Made by a program: the position numbers and the translations under genes. The notes under the pieces are model-generated. The model saw only the letters and a list, made by a program, of their open reading frames with translations. It had not been told where the DNA came from and did no database searches. Positions 17,633 through 27,086 of a stretch of 64,000 nt of DNA are shown here, piece by piece. Source of the DNA: Sulfuriflexus sp032250955 (lineage in GTDB: Bacteria > Pseudomonadota > Gammaproteobacteria > AKS1); NCBI RefSeq assembly GCF_032250955.1, contig NZ_JAVVES010000002.1:1-64000 (forward strand), written 5' to 3'. How positions within the stretch are numbered: the stretch's first letter is position 1; every line of letters begins with the position of its first letter.

Positions 17633-18064
17633 ATGAGCGACCAATCCGACTACATGCAGGCCTTCAAAGGCTACTTCCGCGGTCTCAAGGGCTGGGACGA
17701 TCTCAGCCGCTTCTGGGATACTTTGCGCCGGCATAACCAGGGCCAGTGGTATGTCTATGCTACTGCCGAACAGCCGCCGGCAGAACCCCTCCGCGTTGAT
17801 GAACTCGAGGCGTTTATCCAGCAGGCTGACAGGGAACTACGTGAACAGCACGAAGAAGATTACTGTGGCATCGTTTATGTAGATAGCGAAGATGACCCGA
17901 CCTTTATCAAGATCTATGATCCCGGCAATCTCGGCGTCGTCTGCGGCTTTAGCGACAACCCGCCACTGCCGAAATGGGTACTGTCGCGGATGAAACCCAT
18001 AGACGTTGTTGCCGCCACCACGCCGCCAAGTCGCTGGAAAAAACTCCTGCACCGTTTTGCCTGA
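17633..18064 (+). CDS. conserved hypothetical protein
   Basis: This is a 143-aa protein I do not recognise. It is soluble, rich in Trp and acidic residues, with a predicted mixed alpha/beta pattern: GWDDLSRFWDTLRRHNQGQW (about 20-39), then VYATAEQPPAEPL, an acidic helix and IVYVDSEDDPTFIKIYDP. There is no signal peptide or membrane helix. It sits between gluQ (42 bases upstream) and a small membrane protein (16 bases downstream) on the same strand, which suggests one transcript. Codon use looks like that of its neighbours, so the frame is probably real. Confidence 0.75.
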   Translation: MSDQSDYMQAFKGYFRGLKGWDDLSRFWDTLRRHNQGQWYVYATAEQPPAEPLRVDELEAFIQQADRELREQHEEDYCGIVYVDSEDDPTFIKIYDPGNLGVVCGFSDNPPLPKWVLSRMKPIDVVAATTPPSRWKKLLHRFA

Positions 18065-18080
18065 CCTCGACCATTCCGCT

Positions 18081-18512
18081 ATGTCTGGATACGGCAAGAA
18101 CAGAAACCCCGGCCTCGCCTCCGCCGTCGCCCTCGGCCCGCTTGCCGTTATCCCGGCCATGCTGCTGGCGGTCAGCGTATTACGGCTTATGTATCCCGAG
18201 GCGCAGGCCGAACTGCTGCGCCAGTATCATGGTGGCCTGGTGGTATCATTCTTTGGCCTGTTTTTCGGCTATGCCGCCACTCTGCTTTACGGTCTGCCAG
18301 TATACTTTCTCCTGCAACGGCCTGGTCGCTATAACCTGTTTACCGTCATCCTCGCCAGCCTGTTGCCCGCCCTGCTCATCGGCCTCGCGGACCCTGTGCA
18401 ATGGCCCTATTACCTCGCCATGGCCTATTTTTCGGTGTCTGTCGCCGCAGCTTGCTGGCTGATCACTGCAAGAAAAAATCTGGCGCAGCTCAATCAACAG
18501 AACCTTTTCTGA
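18081..18512 (+). CDS. small membrane protein of unknown function
   Basis: A 143-aa protein with about four hydrophobic segments (residues 12-33, 48-75, 84-102, 108-128) and short polar ends; no family recognised. The frame is open from 18006, but an ATG at 18081 begins 16 bases after the previous stop and gives a compact membrane protein, so that start is preferred. Its last 23 bases (18490-18512) overlap the 3' end of mnmC on the other strand. Confidence 0.7.
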   Translation: MSGYGKNRNPGLASAVALGPLAVIPAMLLAVSVLRLMYPEAQAELLRQYHGGLVVSFFGLFFGYAATLLYGLPVYFLLQRPGRYNLFTVILASLLPALLIGLADPVQWPYYLAMAYFSVSVAAACWLITARKNLAQLNQQNLF

Positions 18513-20451
18513 ATTTCCTGATCTGAAAACGTGCCGGATACAGTGCCTGCCAGGTGGTTTCAGCCACGGCCAGTGGCTCATGCTGCAACTGACCGGCAAT
18601 GATTTCTGCAGCGAGAAAGGCAGAGGTCAGGCCGCGCGCGCCATGGCCGGTGTTCACAAACAGGCCATCCAGATATTCAACTGGCGGGTATGCAGAGGCT
18701 CGTTTGCCCTTGTGCAGGTCATGGTAGTTTTCCGCCAGGAAGACGGTATCGGCAACCGGGCCAAGCAACGGCAGCCTGTCTGCGGTTGTTGCTCTTAAGG
18801 CGGCACGGCTTTTACTAACAGCCGTTTTATCTGTAAACAGTCCCGGCAGAGCCGCCTGGCACTGGCGGATATTTTCCATGTCTTCTTCTCGCCTTGACTC
18901 AGTACTTCTGTCACCGGCAAGAAAACTGGCACCGATCACATGCTCGCCCTGGCTTGCCGGCAGGATGTAACCTTCATGACAGATCGCGCAACGGAGTTGA
19001 CTGCTCTTTGCTGATGCGGGAATCATACTTATCTGCCCGCGGGCCTGTTCTATGGGCAGAAAGGCCGTCGGCAGGAACCTGTTGGCGGCACCAGCATTGG
19101 CAAGAATCACGGTGCCGGCAGTCAGGATAAGGGACTGCCTGGCATCCAGTAACTGCCAGGCACCATCGATATATTGAATAGCCGCCACATCGGTTTGGGC
19201 ATGCAGACGGATGTTATCTCCCGCATCGTTTAATAGCACACGGCATAACTGCACGGGATCCAGCCAACCGGCCTGCGGAAAATACAGGGCCGGCGTTTCG
19301 ATCTCGATACCGGCGATATCGCTGGCCTGTTCCGCACTGACCCTCTGCGCCAGTTCCGGCGCGCAGTCGAGTCTTTCGATTTGCTTGCTAACCCGCTCCG
19401 AACCGGCTAACTGTAAGACCCCGCCCCGCTGCCAGTTAAGTTCCGGGTATTGCTGCTTGAGCCGATCAAGTTCACGCACTGATTTAAGAAAGGCCGTGTC
19501 GTAGAACGCGCGCTCAGCGCTATCACCCAGACTAATACGCGGCATAACGAGACCGAGCGGGTTACCGGAACCTTCTTGCGCGATCGCGGCATGGCGCTCG
19601 ATGACGTCAACCTGCCACCCATGCTTGGCCAGTGACCAGGCGGTGGTGATACCGGCAATGCCGGCACCGACAACCACCGCGTGTTTACGGCCCCCGGTCC
19701 GGGAGGTTGGCCGGGGCAAGGCGAACCACGGTGCCCTGGCCTGGAGCGGCGCTTCCTGTGTCAGCACACCACGCAGCATTTCACGCTTTTTACCAAAGCC
19801 CTTCACCTTCTCGACCGTAAAGCCGGCTTCCTGCAAACCGCGGCGCACGCTCCCGGCGGCGGTAAAGGTGCTGAAGGTTGTGCCCACCTTGCCGAGACGT
19901 GATACCTGCCTGAATACGGAGGCATTCCACATAGCCGGGTTCTTGTCCGGTGCAAAGCCATCAAGATACCAGGCATCTACGCTGGCATGAAGCTCTTGAA
20001 GTGCCTCCTCTACCTCAGCAAAGATCAAGGTCAACACCACTCGCCCATCAAATAATGGAATATGGTGGAAGCCTTTTACAGCGGGAGGGTAATTTGCAAT
20101 TAGTTGCGCCGATACGGCTTCGAGCTCTGGCCAACAGGCAAGCGCCTGTTTCAGGTCGGACTTGCTGAGGGGAAACTTCTCGATAGAAATATAATTCAGG
20201 CATGCCTGCTCATTGGTCTTTAGCAGCCACTGCTGCGCAGTCACAAGGAAGTTCAGGCCGGTACCAAAACCGCTTTCGGCAACGACAAACTGTTCTACAG
20301 GTTCCGCGGACAACCAGCGATCAGGCAAGTGATTTTGCTGCAGGAAGACATAATCAGTTTCCTCGGGCCCACCTTCACGCGAGAAATAGATGTCTTCGAA
20401 CTCGTTACTAAAAGGCTGGCCCTGTTGCCATTCGATATCGGCGTGCTTCAT
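18490..20451 (-). CDS. mnmC: bifunctional tRNA 5-methylaminomethyl-2-thiouridine biosynthesis protein MnmC
   Basis: MnmC finishes the mnm5s2U34 modification of the wobble base in several tRNAs. The N-terminal domain (about 1-240) is the SAM-dependent methyltransferase (VAESGFGTGLNFLVTAQQWL; DAWYLDGFAPDKNP). The C-terminal domain is an FAD-dependent oxidoreductase that removes the carboxymethyl group, with the dinucleotide fold AVVVGAGIAGITTAWSLAKH (about 258-277) and the closing FVNTGHGARGLTSA. At 653 aa it is the normal fused length. The frame opens at 20589, but family starts align with MKHADIEWQQGQPFSNEF at 20451. Its 3' end overlaps the convergent small membrane gene by 23 bases. Confidence 0.96.
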   Translation of the reverse strand: MKHADIEWQQGQPFSNEFEDIYFSREGGPEETDYVFLQQNHLPDRWLSAEPVEQFVVAESGFGTGLNFLVTAQQWLLKTNEQACLNYISIEKFPLSKSDLKQALACWPELEAVSAQLIANYPPAVKGFHHIPLFDGRVVLTLIFAEVEEALQELHASVDAWYLDGFAPDKNPAMWNASVFRQVSRLGKVGTTFSTFTAAGSVRRGLQEAGFTVEKVKGFGKKREMLRGVLTQEAPLQARAPWFALPRPTSRTGGRKHAVVVGAGIAGITTAWSLAKHGWQVDVIERHAAIAQEGSGNPLGLVMPRISLGDSAERAFYDTAFLKSVRELDRLKQQYPELNWQRGGVLQLAGSERVSKQIERLDCAPELAQRVSAEQASDIAGIEIETPALYFPQAGWLDPVQLCRVLLNDAGDNIRLHAQTDVAAIQYIDGAWQLLDARQSLILTAGTVILANAGAANRFLPTAFLPIEQARGQISMIPASAKSSQLRCAICHEGYILPASQGEHVIGASFLAGDRSTESRREEDMENIRQCQAALPGLFTDKTAVSKSRAALRATTADRLPLLGPVADTVFLAENYHDLHKGKRASAYPPVEYLDGLFVNTGHGARGLTSAFLAAEIIAGQLQHEPLAVAETTWQALYPARFQIRKFRKGSVD

Positions 20452-20975
20452 GCGCCGTAATATACCGCATATCGCCTTCGCAGGGAGTAAATTTAATGTG
20501 CATGGAACTATATTTTCCTGGTATTTAGAACCATAGCCTGCCTGCTTTCGGCAAGAAAAAAGGAAGTTCAGCATTCTCTCCTCTTGCATGCCTGTTTCTT
20601 AGTTCGAAGCAGTTGCTAACAAAATAGCTTCATCAGGCTGAGTTCGGCCAAAAGCGGGCATTCAGTGAGTAATTTAGATGCATTACACTGAGTTCATATT
20701 TCTGGGTTTCTCCTAACTATTCAGCTAAGATGATTCATGCAGGCCCAGATAGTTTTCTGATGATGGTTGCTTTATTAACGAAGATGCATATTAACCAATG
20801 CTGACCCTTTTTTGACCTTTTTTATCCATAATCAATAGTGTCGCACACTCTGGAATATTGTGAAATCCATGCTTTCAATAGCGTGCTCGCATTCAACACA
20901 AACACGTTAGATTCAGTAATGACACAAACCGATACCATCAAACAGTACTGAACAATGCTGTAAGATAAAGACTTT
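20452..20975. other. gene-free gap between the Tad locus and mnmC
   Basis: This is 524 bases of AT-rich sequence between the end of the tadD-like gene and the start of mnmC, both on the minus strand. I see no convincing gene, RNA or terminator hairpin. A short direct repeat with T-runs (gaccttttttg/gaccttttttat, about 20803-20825) is the only notable pattern. A TATATT lies a few bases before the mnmC start and could be a -10 for a very short leader. The promoter of mnmC should be here. Confidence 0.5.
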
Positions 20976-21863
20976 CTAATGAACCGCTGTTCGATGTTTG
21001 AGGCCGAGCCTGGCTTTTTTCAGGTTCTCTGCAGCGAGGACATAAAATGTCGGCTTGAGTTTAAGTGCATTTTCGAAATGACTAATTGCCAGTTTATAGT
21101 CCTTCTTCTGCATAGCTACATAGCCAATATTGTTATGTGCCTGCGCACGACCAATGCCATTGCCGAGAATTTTTAAGGCCTCATCATAGCGTCCCGACCA
21201 GGCCAGTGTCAGACCGAGATTATTGATTAACCCGATATTGTTTGGCGCATGCACAAGACCCGCTCTAAGCACCTGCTCTGCCTCAGCATACTGCCGGGTC
21301 AGCATCAGTGTATAGCCAAGGTTATTCAACAGTGGCGAATAGTCCGGGAGGATCGCAAGCGCCTTTCGATAAAATTGCTCTGACGCTTCATTATCCGATT
21401 GTATGCCCGCGAGCACACCCAAACCATTCCAGGATCGCCATCGTTCAGGGCTGAGCTGTGTGACAAGCTGTAGATCTTTTTTCGCTTGTTCATGCCTGCC
21501 CATAAGTATCCGCGCAAGGCCACGCCTCTCCAATGCTTCTACATCATCCGGATTGTTAATAATCACCCGGCTAAAGTAACCTTCAGCCAGCTCCAGCTCG
21601 CCTATGTCCCGGCTTGCCCTGCCACTTCCCATCAGTGCATGGCGATTGCCCGGCTCGCGTTGCAGAACCCTGTCATAGTGAAAAAGCACTTCAACGGGTT
21701 TTCCGGCATCCTCTGCCCGTTGAGCAGCCTGCATACTACTATCAGTTCCAGCTTGCTCCCCCTGCTTCGATAGATCACCACGGGTTGCGCATCCCTGCGT
21801 GAAACCCGTTATAAGCAGAAGCAACGAAACAAGAACCGCTTTCCTGGTAAAAATATCAGGCAT
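20976..21863 (-). CDS. tadD: TadD-like TPR lipoprotein
   Basis: This is a TPR protein (295 aa) of the kind found in Tad pilus loci as TadD, thought to help secretin assembly. It has a hydrophobic signal (residues 7-23) ending in a weak lipobox TQGC, then about six tetratricopeptide repeats (e.g. PLLNNLGYTLMLTRQYAEAE, IGLINNLGLTLAWSGRYDEA) to the C-terminus. The start at 21863 has a GGAG ribosome site and overlaps the previous stop (21856) by 8 bases, which marks translational coupling. It is the last gene of the locus. Naming as tadD rests on context plus TPR content. Confidence 0.75.
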   Translation of the reverse strand: MPDIFTRKAVLVSLLLLITGFTQGCATRGDLSKQGEQAGTDSSMQAAQRAEDAGKPVEVLFHYDRVLQREPGNRHALMGSGRASRDIGELELAEGYFSRVIINNPDDVEALERRGLARILMGRHEQAKKDLQLVTQLSPERWRSWNGLGVLAGIQSDNEASEQFYRKALAILPDYSPLLNNLGYTLMLTRQYAEAEQVLRAGLVHAPNNIGLINNLGLTLAWSGRYDEALKILGNGIGRAQAHNNIGYVAMQKKDYKLAISHFENALKLKPTFYVLAAENLKKARLGLKHRTAVH

Positions 21864-23709
21864 TTGTCTCCATTTTCTTACGCATAGCGAATTCATGGAT
21901 CAGAAAATCTTTACCCAACACAACCTTTACATCGATATCATTGCGGTTATCCCGGGTCTCACGCAATATGGCCTTGACAGGCAACCGTTGCATCAACTGC
22001 TCAGCTGCCTTGAGTTTGCCGGTGGAGTAATAGACTACTGTATCGTCATAGTTGAAATGATCGGCATTGGTAATCAGGTTAACTGACTCGCCATATTGCC
22101 TCAGCACATTCTGCATCAGGCTGGCCAGACCATTGAGACCATTGCCATTCGAAACCTCTACCCGTGCCTTGCTAACGTTACCATAACCGGGAAAATCCTC
22201 GCCAATCAGCAACGTGATATCGATATCCTTGCGATTATTTGAGGTTTCTTCCAGTCGGGCCTGTTTGGGCAGGCTATTGGACAACTTTTTCGCAGCAGCA
22301 AGTCTACCACTTGCATAATAGATCACTGTTTCCTTGTAATCATAATGATCGGCATTGGTAACACTCTTTGTGACTATTCCTTTGCTGCTGAGTATATTTT
22401 GCAGCAAACGTGCGACTCCTTCACGGCCGTTGCCATTCGACAACTCTATACGCGCCGTAGCATCTGCTTCCTGGCGAACTATTTTCTGCGCTGCCAAATC
22501 CTCTTTCCATTCGATCGTCATAGCACCATTGCCAGACTGAGAATCCCGTAATGCCACATCTTGAGTAGGGATCTTGTGTACGGCATACATAGCCCTGACA
22601 CTTCCTGCTTCCGTTATGTAGGTAGCATTCTTAACCAGGGTAGCTCGTTCAGCCGGTTTACTGACCATATGTTCGTCAGCTACCTGCAGCGTCTTCGACT
22701 TATCGTATGATGCCGCCTGATTAACGTCATCATTATCTTTTAATAGACTCGGTACTGTGGCCACTATAGCGGATGGACTTAACCCACCCTGATCTGTATC
22801 AATTGTCGCCGTAATCGTGATACCCACTGGCATCAATTCACTATTCTTAATTACCTCTTTACCACTGTCGGTCACAGAGATATCAGCGACTACATCAGTC
22901 ACTACCACGTCAGATAATGCTGATCCTGCCGAAAACTTCTCTATGGTTACCGTAGAAGAAAGTGGGTATTCGACTATGATCTCATCAACTGTGGCCACTG
23001 TCGGCAGGGATTCTTCAACTACCGGCTCAACCATCGCCGTCACGGTGGGCAAGGGTTCTTCGGCCACAACAACCTGTGAGCTGGTCGCTATTTCCTCAGC
23101 TTTCTTAATTGGTTTATTAATAACTGTTTCACGCTCCACACTGACGCGAACTTCCTCAATCTTTATTTTTTCAGGAAGTGTTGCATGGGTTACCAGAGTA
23201 CCAGATAGATCACTCGGATGATCACTGGCCAGGGCAAGATGACTGCGTGCAATGGCATTAGCCGGGTCTTTCATCAACGCCAGGCTCAGAACCTTTTTCG
23301 CATCTGCATTTCTGCCTTGCAAGATAAAAGAGTAACCCAGGTTACTCAATGTACGCACGGAATCAGGCTCTATGGCGAGTGTCTGGTAATAATAATTAGC
23401 TGCCAGATCATAGCGTTGCATCTTGTCGTAACAGGCTGCAATACCATTTAATACCTGAACAGAATTCGGATTCCTGACAAGTTCAGACTGAAAGGCCTGC
23501 AAGGCTAATCCATAGTGCTGACTGACAAAATGCTGCTTGCCCTGTTCATAGAAACTGTGGACCCCGAGCGCTAACTGTTGCCCCTGTACGCGATAAACAG
23601 GTTGTAGAGACCCCATTGCCCCAGGTCCTGATGCACAACCGGTGACCAATACAGCTGTACTAAGTAATGTTGCACTAAACTTGAGTCTCTGGGTCATTTT
23701 GCTAGCCAT
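21856..23709 (-). CDS. TPR lipoprotein with two C-terminal LytR_C-like domains (Tad locus)
   Basis: This is a 617-aa outer-membrane lipoprotein candidate. The signal peptide ends in a lipobox VTGCASG (Cys about 25). TPRs follow (about 50-165; VQVLNGIAACYDKMQRYDLA and SVRTLSNLGYSFILQGRNAD), then an acidic, repeat-like linker rich in Val, Glu, Thr and Ser (about 170-420). Last come two copies of a roughly 88-residue domain starting ARIELSNGNGREGVARLL (about 421) and ARVEVSNGNGLNGLASLM (about 515), each ending with a D-I-D beta strand (KDIDITLLIG; NDIDVKVVLG). These look like LytR C-terminal domains, known from cell-wall proteins. The GTG at 23721 is possible, but GAGG sits 6 bases before the ATG at 23709. 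It lies between tadC and tadD. Confidence 0.8.
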   Translation of the reverse strand: MASKMTQRLKFSATLLSTAVLVTGCASGPGAMGSLQPVYRVQGQQLALGVHSFYEQGKQHFVSQHYGLALQAFQSELVRNPNSVQVLNGIAACYDKMQRYDLAANYYYQTLAIEPDSVRTLSNLGYSFILQGRNADAKKVLSLALMKDPANAIARSHLALASDHPSDLSGTLVTHATLPEKIKIEEVRVSVERETVINKPIKKAEEIATSSQVVVAEEPLPTVTAMVEPVVEESLPTVATVDEIIVEYPLSSTVTIEKFSAGSALSDVVVTDVVADISVTDSGKEVIKNSELMPVGITITATIDTDQGGLSPSAIVATVPSLLKDNDDVNQAASYDKSKTLQVADEHMVSKPAERATLVKNATYITEAGSVRAMYAVHKIPTQDVALRDSQSGNGAMTIEWKEDLAAQKIVRQEADATARIELSNGNGREGVARLLQNILSSKGIVTKSVTNADHYDYKETVIYYASGRLAAAKKLSNSLPKQARLEETSNNRKDIDITLLIGEDFPGYGNVSKARVEVSNGNGLNGLASLMQNVLRQYGESVNLITNADHFNYDDTVVYYSTGKLKAAEQLMQRLPVKAILRETRDNRNDIDVKVVLGKDFLIHEFAMRKKMETNA

Positions 23710-23732
23710 ATCGCACCTCACCTGTCATTTTT

Positions 23733-24710
23733 TTAACCGCCAAACGCAACAAAGAATCCTTTGTAGATACGCACCATTGCAGGCCCAAGCACAATCAGAA
23801 ACAGGGCCGGAAAAATGAAGAACATGATTGGGAAAATCAATTTAACTGCTAGTTTTGCGGCTTTTTCGCGCGCATTCTGGACTCGTTTGATACGCATCTC
23901 TTTTGAATGCTCATTCAATGCCGTCGCCACACTCGTGCCAAAATGCTCAGCCTGTATCAATAAAGTTGTCAGGGAACGCACCTCATCAACCCCGGTTCTG
24001 TCGGCCAGGGAACGCAAGGCCTCTTCTCTGCTTTTGCCCGCGCGCAACTCCAGACTGAGAAGATTGAACTCGTCTGCAAGCTGCGGATGGCTACCACCCA
24101 TTTCGAGACCCACCCGCTGGACTGCGGCATCAAGACCCAGCCCCGACTCAACACAGACCACCAGCATGTCCATGGCATCCGGAAACCCCTCAACAAACGT
24201 CAATTGGCGTAAACTCACTCTTCTGGAAAGAATCATTTCTGGCAGGTAAAAACCGATGATCGCAATCAACACAAGAAGGGCCAGCACATTGGTACGCGTG
24301 GTTATCAATGCCGGTGACAAAATAAGAAATAGCAGCACAATGATTAACGGCAGCAATATTGCCAGAAGAATCTTGATACTGACAAACACATTCAACGCAC
24401 CCGGGTGCCTGTAGCCTGCACGCACCAGTTTCGTTTTAAGGTTTGATCGCTTCCACCCCTGCTTGGGCAATAACACCTTGGCTAGCGGCTCAACCCAGTG
24501 CACATTAAACTCCCCTTCCTGGTGCGGAACATGCTCACCCTGTTTTTCGGAAATTGACTCTAGCCTGCGCTGTACTGGATTTTTTCCACCCATTAACCAT
24601 TGTAATATTGCATAGAACATCAGGGCTGTGGACAGGAAAACCAGCAGCAGTGCCATATAACCCAGCTTGCCTGCCGCCACACTTTCAGTAAATCCAATCA
24701 GGTCCGTCAT
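23733..24710 (-). CDS. tadC: Tad pilus inner-membrane protein TadC
   Basis: TadC (325 aa) is one of the paired inner-membrane platform proteins of the Flp/Tad pilus, a T2SSF (GspF)-like protein. Hydrophobic segments lie at about residues 15-38, 110-155 and 285-320. The T2SSF core includes GFPDAMDMLVVCVESGLGLD (about 175-194) and LADEFNLLSLELRAGKSREE. The C-terminus LIFPIMFFIFPALFLIVLGPA is typical. It ends 12 codon-size gaps from the next gene and starts 10 bases after tadB. Confidence 0.93.
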   Translation of the reverse strand: MTDLIGFTESVAAGKLGYMALLLVFLSTALMFYAILQWLMGGKNPVQRRLESISEKQGEHVPHQEGEFNVHWVEPLAKVLLPKQGWKRSNLKTKLVRAGYRHPGALNVFVSIKILLAILLPLIIVLLFLILSPALITTRTNVLALLVLIAIIGFYLPEMILSRRVSLRQLTFVEGFPDAMDMLVVCVESGLGLDAAVQRVGLEMGGSHPQLADEFNLLSLELRAGKSREEALRSLADRTGVDEVRSLTTLLIQAEHFGTSVATALNEHSKEMRIKRVQNAREKAAKLAVKLIFPIMFFIFPALFLIVLGPAMVRIYKGFFVAFGG

Positions 24711-24720
24711 TTTTGCGCCT

Positions 24721-25707
24721 TTAAATTCTGAAATTGATCATGCGTCGTATAACGATGTAGCCAATAGCCATTAATAAGATCTGGACGCCAATTATTGTTC
24801 TGCCCATCGGCTCCTCAAACAAGGTTTCCAGATAGCCCGGATTGAATATAGTAATCGCCCCTGCAACAATAAATGGCAGTGCAATGAGTATTCGCGCGGA
24901 CAAGCGCATCTCAGCAGCCTGAATAATAATTTCGCGAAGTGTCCTGGCCCGCTCACGCATGACAGCGGAAATTTTGTTCAGCACGTCGGCAAGATTGCCG
25001 CCAGTAGTGCGCTGGATCAAGACTGCGGTAATAAAATAATGAAGCTCATCACAGCCGACACGATTGCCCAGGTTATACAGGGCATCTTCGATCTCAAGCC
25101 CGTAGTTCATCTCATCAAAAGTGATACCAAACTCTTTACCAATAGGGTCGCCAAGTTCTCCTGCAACCGACTTTAATGAGGCAGAGAAGGGGTTGCCGGC
25201 ACGAAGACTCCGAGCAATGTAATCAAGCGCATCGGGCAATTGTTCTGTGAAGCGCAGCTGGCGCTTTTTGCGAAGCCTCAGGATATATATGTACGGTGCC
25301 GCGAAACCTGTAGTTATTGCAATAATCACGGCTAGCGCCGTATGAACAGGTGTTAATTTCAGTAAGGCAAGCACAATAAGCACTGATAGAAGAATCTGCA
25401 GACCAATCAATTTGGTGACCGTCAACCTTGTGCCGGCTTGTCCCAACAGTCGGTCTATCGCGTGCGCACGCGGGATAGTCATTAGCACGCGGTTCAATAT
25501 CGGTACAGAACTCAACGCGCGGTTCTTTATCAGGTCCAAGATTTCCTTACCGTGATCACCACCTGCTGACAGTGTGCGTAAGCGTTTCTGTATTTTGGCA
25601 TCACCCTCCTCATGAATGGCACGCCAAAGCAGGTAGAACCCCTCTATCATAAGTACCACTGCAATAAAGGCTAATATAGAAACGACGATATTGATGATAT
25701 TCTCCAC
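24721..25707 (-). CDS. tadB: Tad pilus inner-membrane protein TadB
   Basis: TadB (328 aa) pairs with TadC to form the inner-membrane platform on which the TadA ATPase acts. It has an N-terminal membrane helix (about 7-28), a second hydrophobic block (about 100-145), and the T2SSF domain with QLPDALDYIARSLRAGNPFS (about 150-169) and QRTTGGNLADVLNKIS. Two more helices lie near the C-terminus. The start codon is GTG at 25707, with GGGGAT upstream. It follows tadA by 12 bases in the same operon. Confidence 0.93.
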   Translation of the reverse strand: MENIINIVVSILAFIAVVLMIEGFYLLWRAIHEEGDAKIQKRLRTLSAGGDHGKEILDLIKNRALSSVPILNRVLMTIPRAHAIDRLLGQAGTRLTVTKLIGLQILLSVLIVLALLKLTPVHTALAVIIAITTGFAAPYIYILRLRKKRQLRFTEQLPDALDYIARSLRAGNPFSASLKSVAGELGDPIGKEFGITFDEMNYGLEIEDALYNLGNRVGCDELHYFITAVLIQRTTGGNLADVLNKISAVMRERARTLREIIIQAAEMRLSARILIALPFIVAGAITIFNPGYLETLFEEPMGRTIIGVQILLMAIGYIVIRRMINFRI

Positions 25708-25719
25708 GGTGATAATCCC

Positions 25720-27030
25720 CTATTCGTACACGCGTTCCGGATCAAATATCTCATCATCGAGGTGAATGCCACGCTCTTTGAAGCGCTTGAGCATAATAGG
25801 ACGGACACCCGTTGCCCTGAACTCACCAACCACATGACCGCTATCATCGACTGTCTTGCGCCTGTAACCGAAAATCTCCTGCATATTGATAACGGTTTCT
25901 TCCATGCCGGTGATTTCCTGAATACTGGTGATAACACGACGCCCGTCTATCAAGCGTTCCACATCTACTAGCAAATGCAAGGCTGCCGAGATTTGCTGCC
26001 TGATCACCAGAGGAGGAATTGCTACGCCACTCATGCCTACCATGTGTTCGAGTCGGGTCAGGGCATCGCGTGGTCCATTAGCATGTATCGTCGTTAACGA
26101 GCCATCATGCCCCGTGTTCATCGCCTGCAACATATCAAGTGACTCGCCACCACGGACCTCACCTACGATTATCCTGTCCGGTCTCATTCGCAATGTATTC
26201 CTGACCAGGTCACGTTGCGTAATCTCTCCCTTTCCCTCAATATTCGCTGGACGAACTTCCAACCTGGCCACATGAGGTTGCTGCAATTGAAGTTCCGCAG
26301 AGTCTTCAATCGTGACAATACGTTCTGTCACCGGAACAAAGCCTGACATAGCGTTGAGCAATGTTGTTTTACCGCTACCGGTGCCGCCGGAAATCATAAT
26401 ATTGACCCGCGCCTTGATTACTGCCTCGAAAAAGTCTGCCATTGGCGGCGTGAGCGATTTAAAGGTAATCAAATCCAGCATTGTGTAGGGGTCGACGCTG
26501 AATTTTCGAATCGACAAAAGCGGACCATCGACAGCGGCAGGTTTGATAATGGCATTAACACGTGAACCATCTTTCAGGCGCGCATCAACCATAGGCGATG
26601 ATTCGTCGATACGGCGACCTACACTGCTTGCGATTTTGTCAATTATCCGCAGCAGATGTTCGTTATTCTGGAAACGGACGTCCGTTTTTTCCAGCAAACC
26701 ACGCCGTTCAACATAGACCTGGTTATAGGTGTTGACGAGAATATCCGATATAGTCGGGTCTGCGAGCAACGGTTCAAGCGGCCCCAGGCCCAGCACTTCA
26801 TCCTGGATCTCGCTTGTAAGCACAACCCGTTCAGCAGCATTCAGCGGGATCGATTCTTCATCGAGCATTTCTCGTACCAGATCATTTATCTGGCTTCGTA
26901 CCAGGGCAGGTTCCAGCTCATCGATAATCTTCAGGTTAAGGCGGTCAAGCAAACGACGATGAATGCGACTCTTGATCTCCTGCAGTTCCTCCCCTGTTTC
27001 CAGTTTTGTCACTTCTCCTGAATTAGACAT
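25720..27030 (-). CDS. tadA: Tad pilus assembly ATPase TadA/CpaF
   Basis: This is a secretion ATPase of the GspE/VirB11 superfamily (436 aa) that powers assembly of the Flp pilus at the inner membrane. An N-terminal domain (about 1-170) is followed by the ATPase core: Walker A ISGGTGSGKTTLLNAMSG (about 213-230), an Asp box with VTIEDSAELQL, Walker B RPDRIIVGEVRGGE (about 275-288) and a His box MNTGHDGSLTTIHAN. All catalytic motifs are intact. A GGGAG ribosome site precedes the ATG. It lies directly upstream of tadB in the standard tadZ-tadA-tadB-tadC order. Confidence 0.96.
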   Translation of the reverse strand: MSNSGEVTKLETGEELQEIKSRIHRRLLDRLNLKIIDELEPALVRSQINDLVREMLDEESIPLNAAERVVLTSEIQDEVLGLGPLEPLLADPTISDILVNTYNQVYVERRGLLEKTDVRFQNNEHLLRIIDKIASSVGRRIDESSPMVDARLKDGSRVNAIIKPAAVDGPLLSIRKFSVDPYTMLDLITFKSLTPPMADFFEAVIKARVNIMISGGTGSGKTTLLNAMSGFVPVTERIVTIEDSAELQLQQPHVARLEVRPANIEGKGEITQRDLVRNTLRMRPDRIIVGEVRGGESLDMLQAMNTGHDGSLTTIHANGPRDALTRLEHMVGMSGVAIPPLVIRQQISAALHLLVDVERLIDGRRVITSIQEITGMEETVINMQEIFGYRRKTVDDSGHVVGEFRATGVRPIMLKRFKERGIHLDDEIFDPERVYE

Positions 27031-27086
27031 GGTTCGCTCCCGTATAGTTTTATTAGCACTGTTTAATCTCCGCCCATCTCGTTCTG

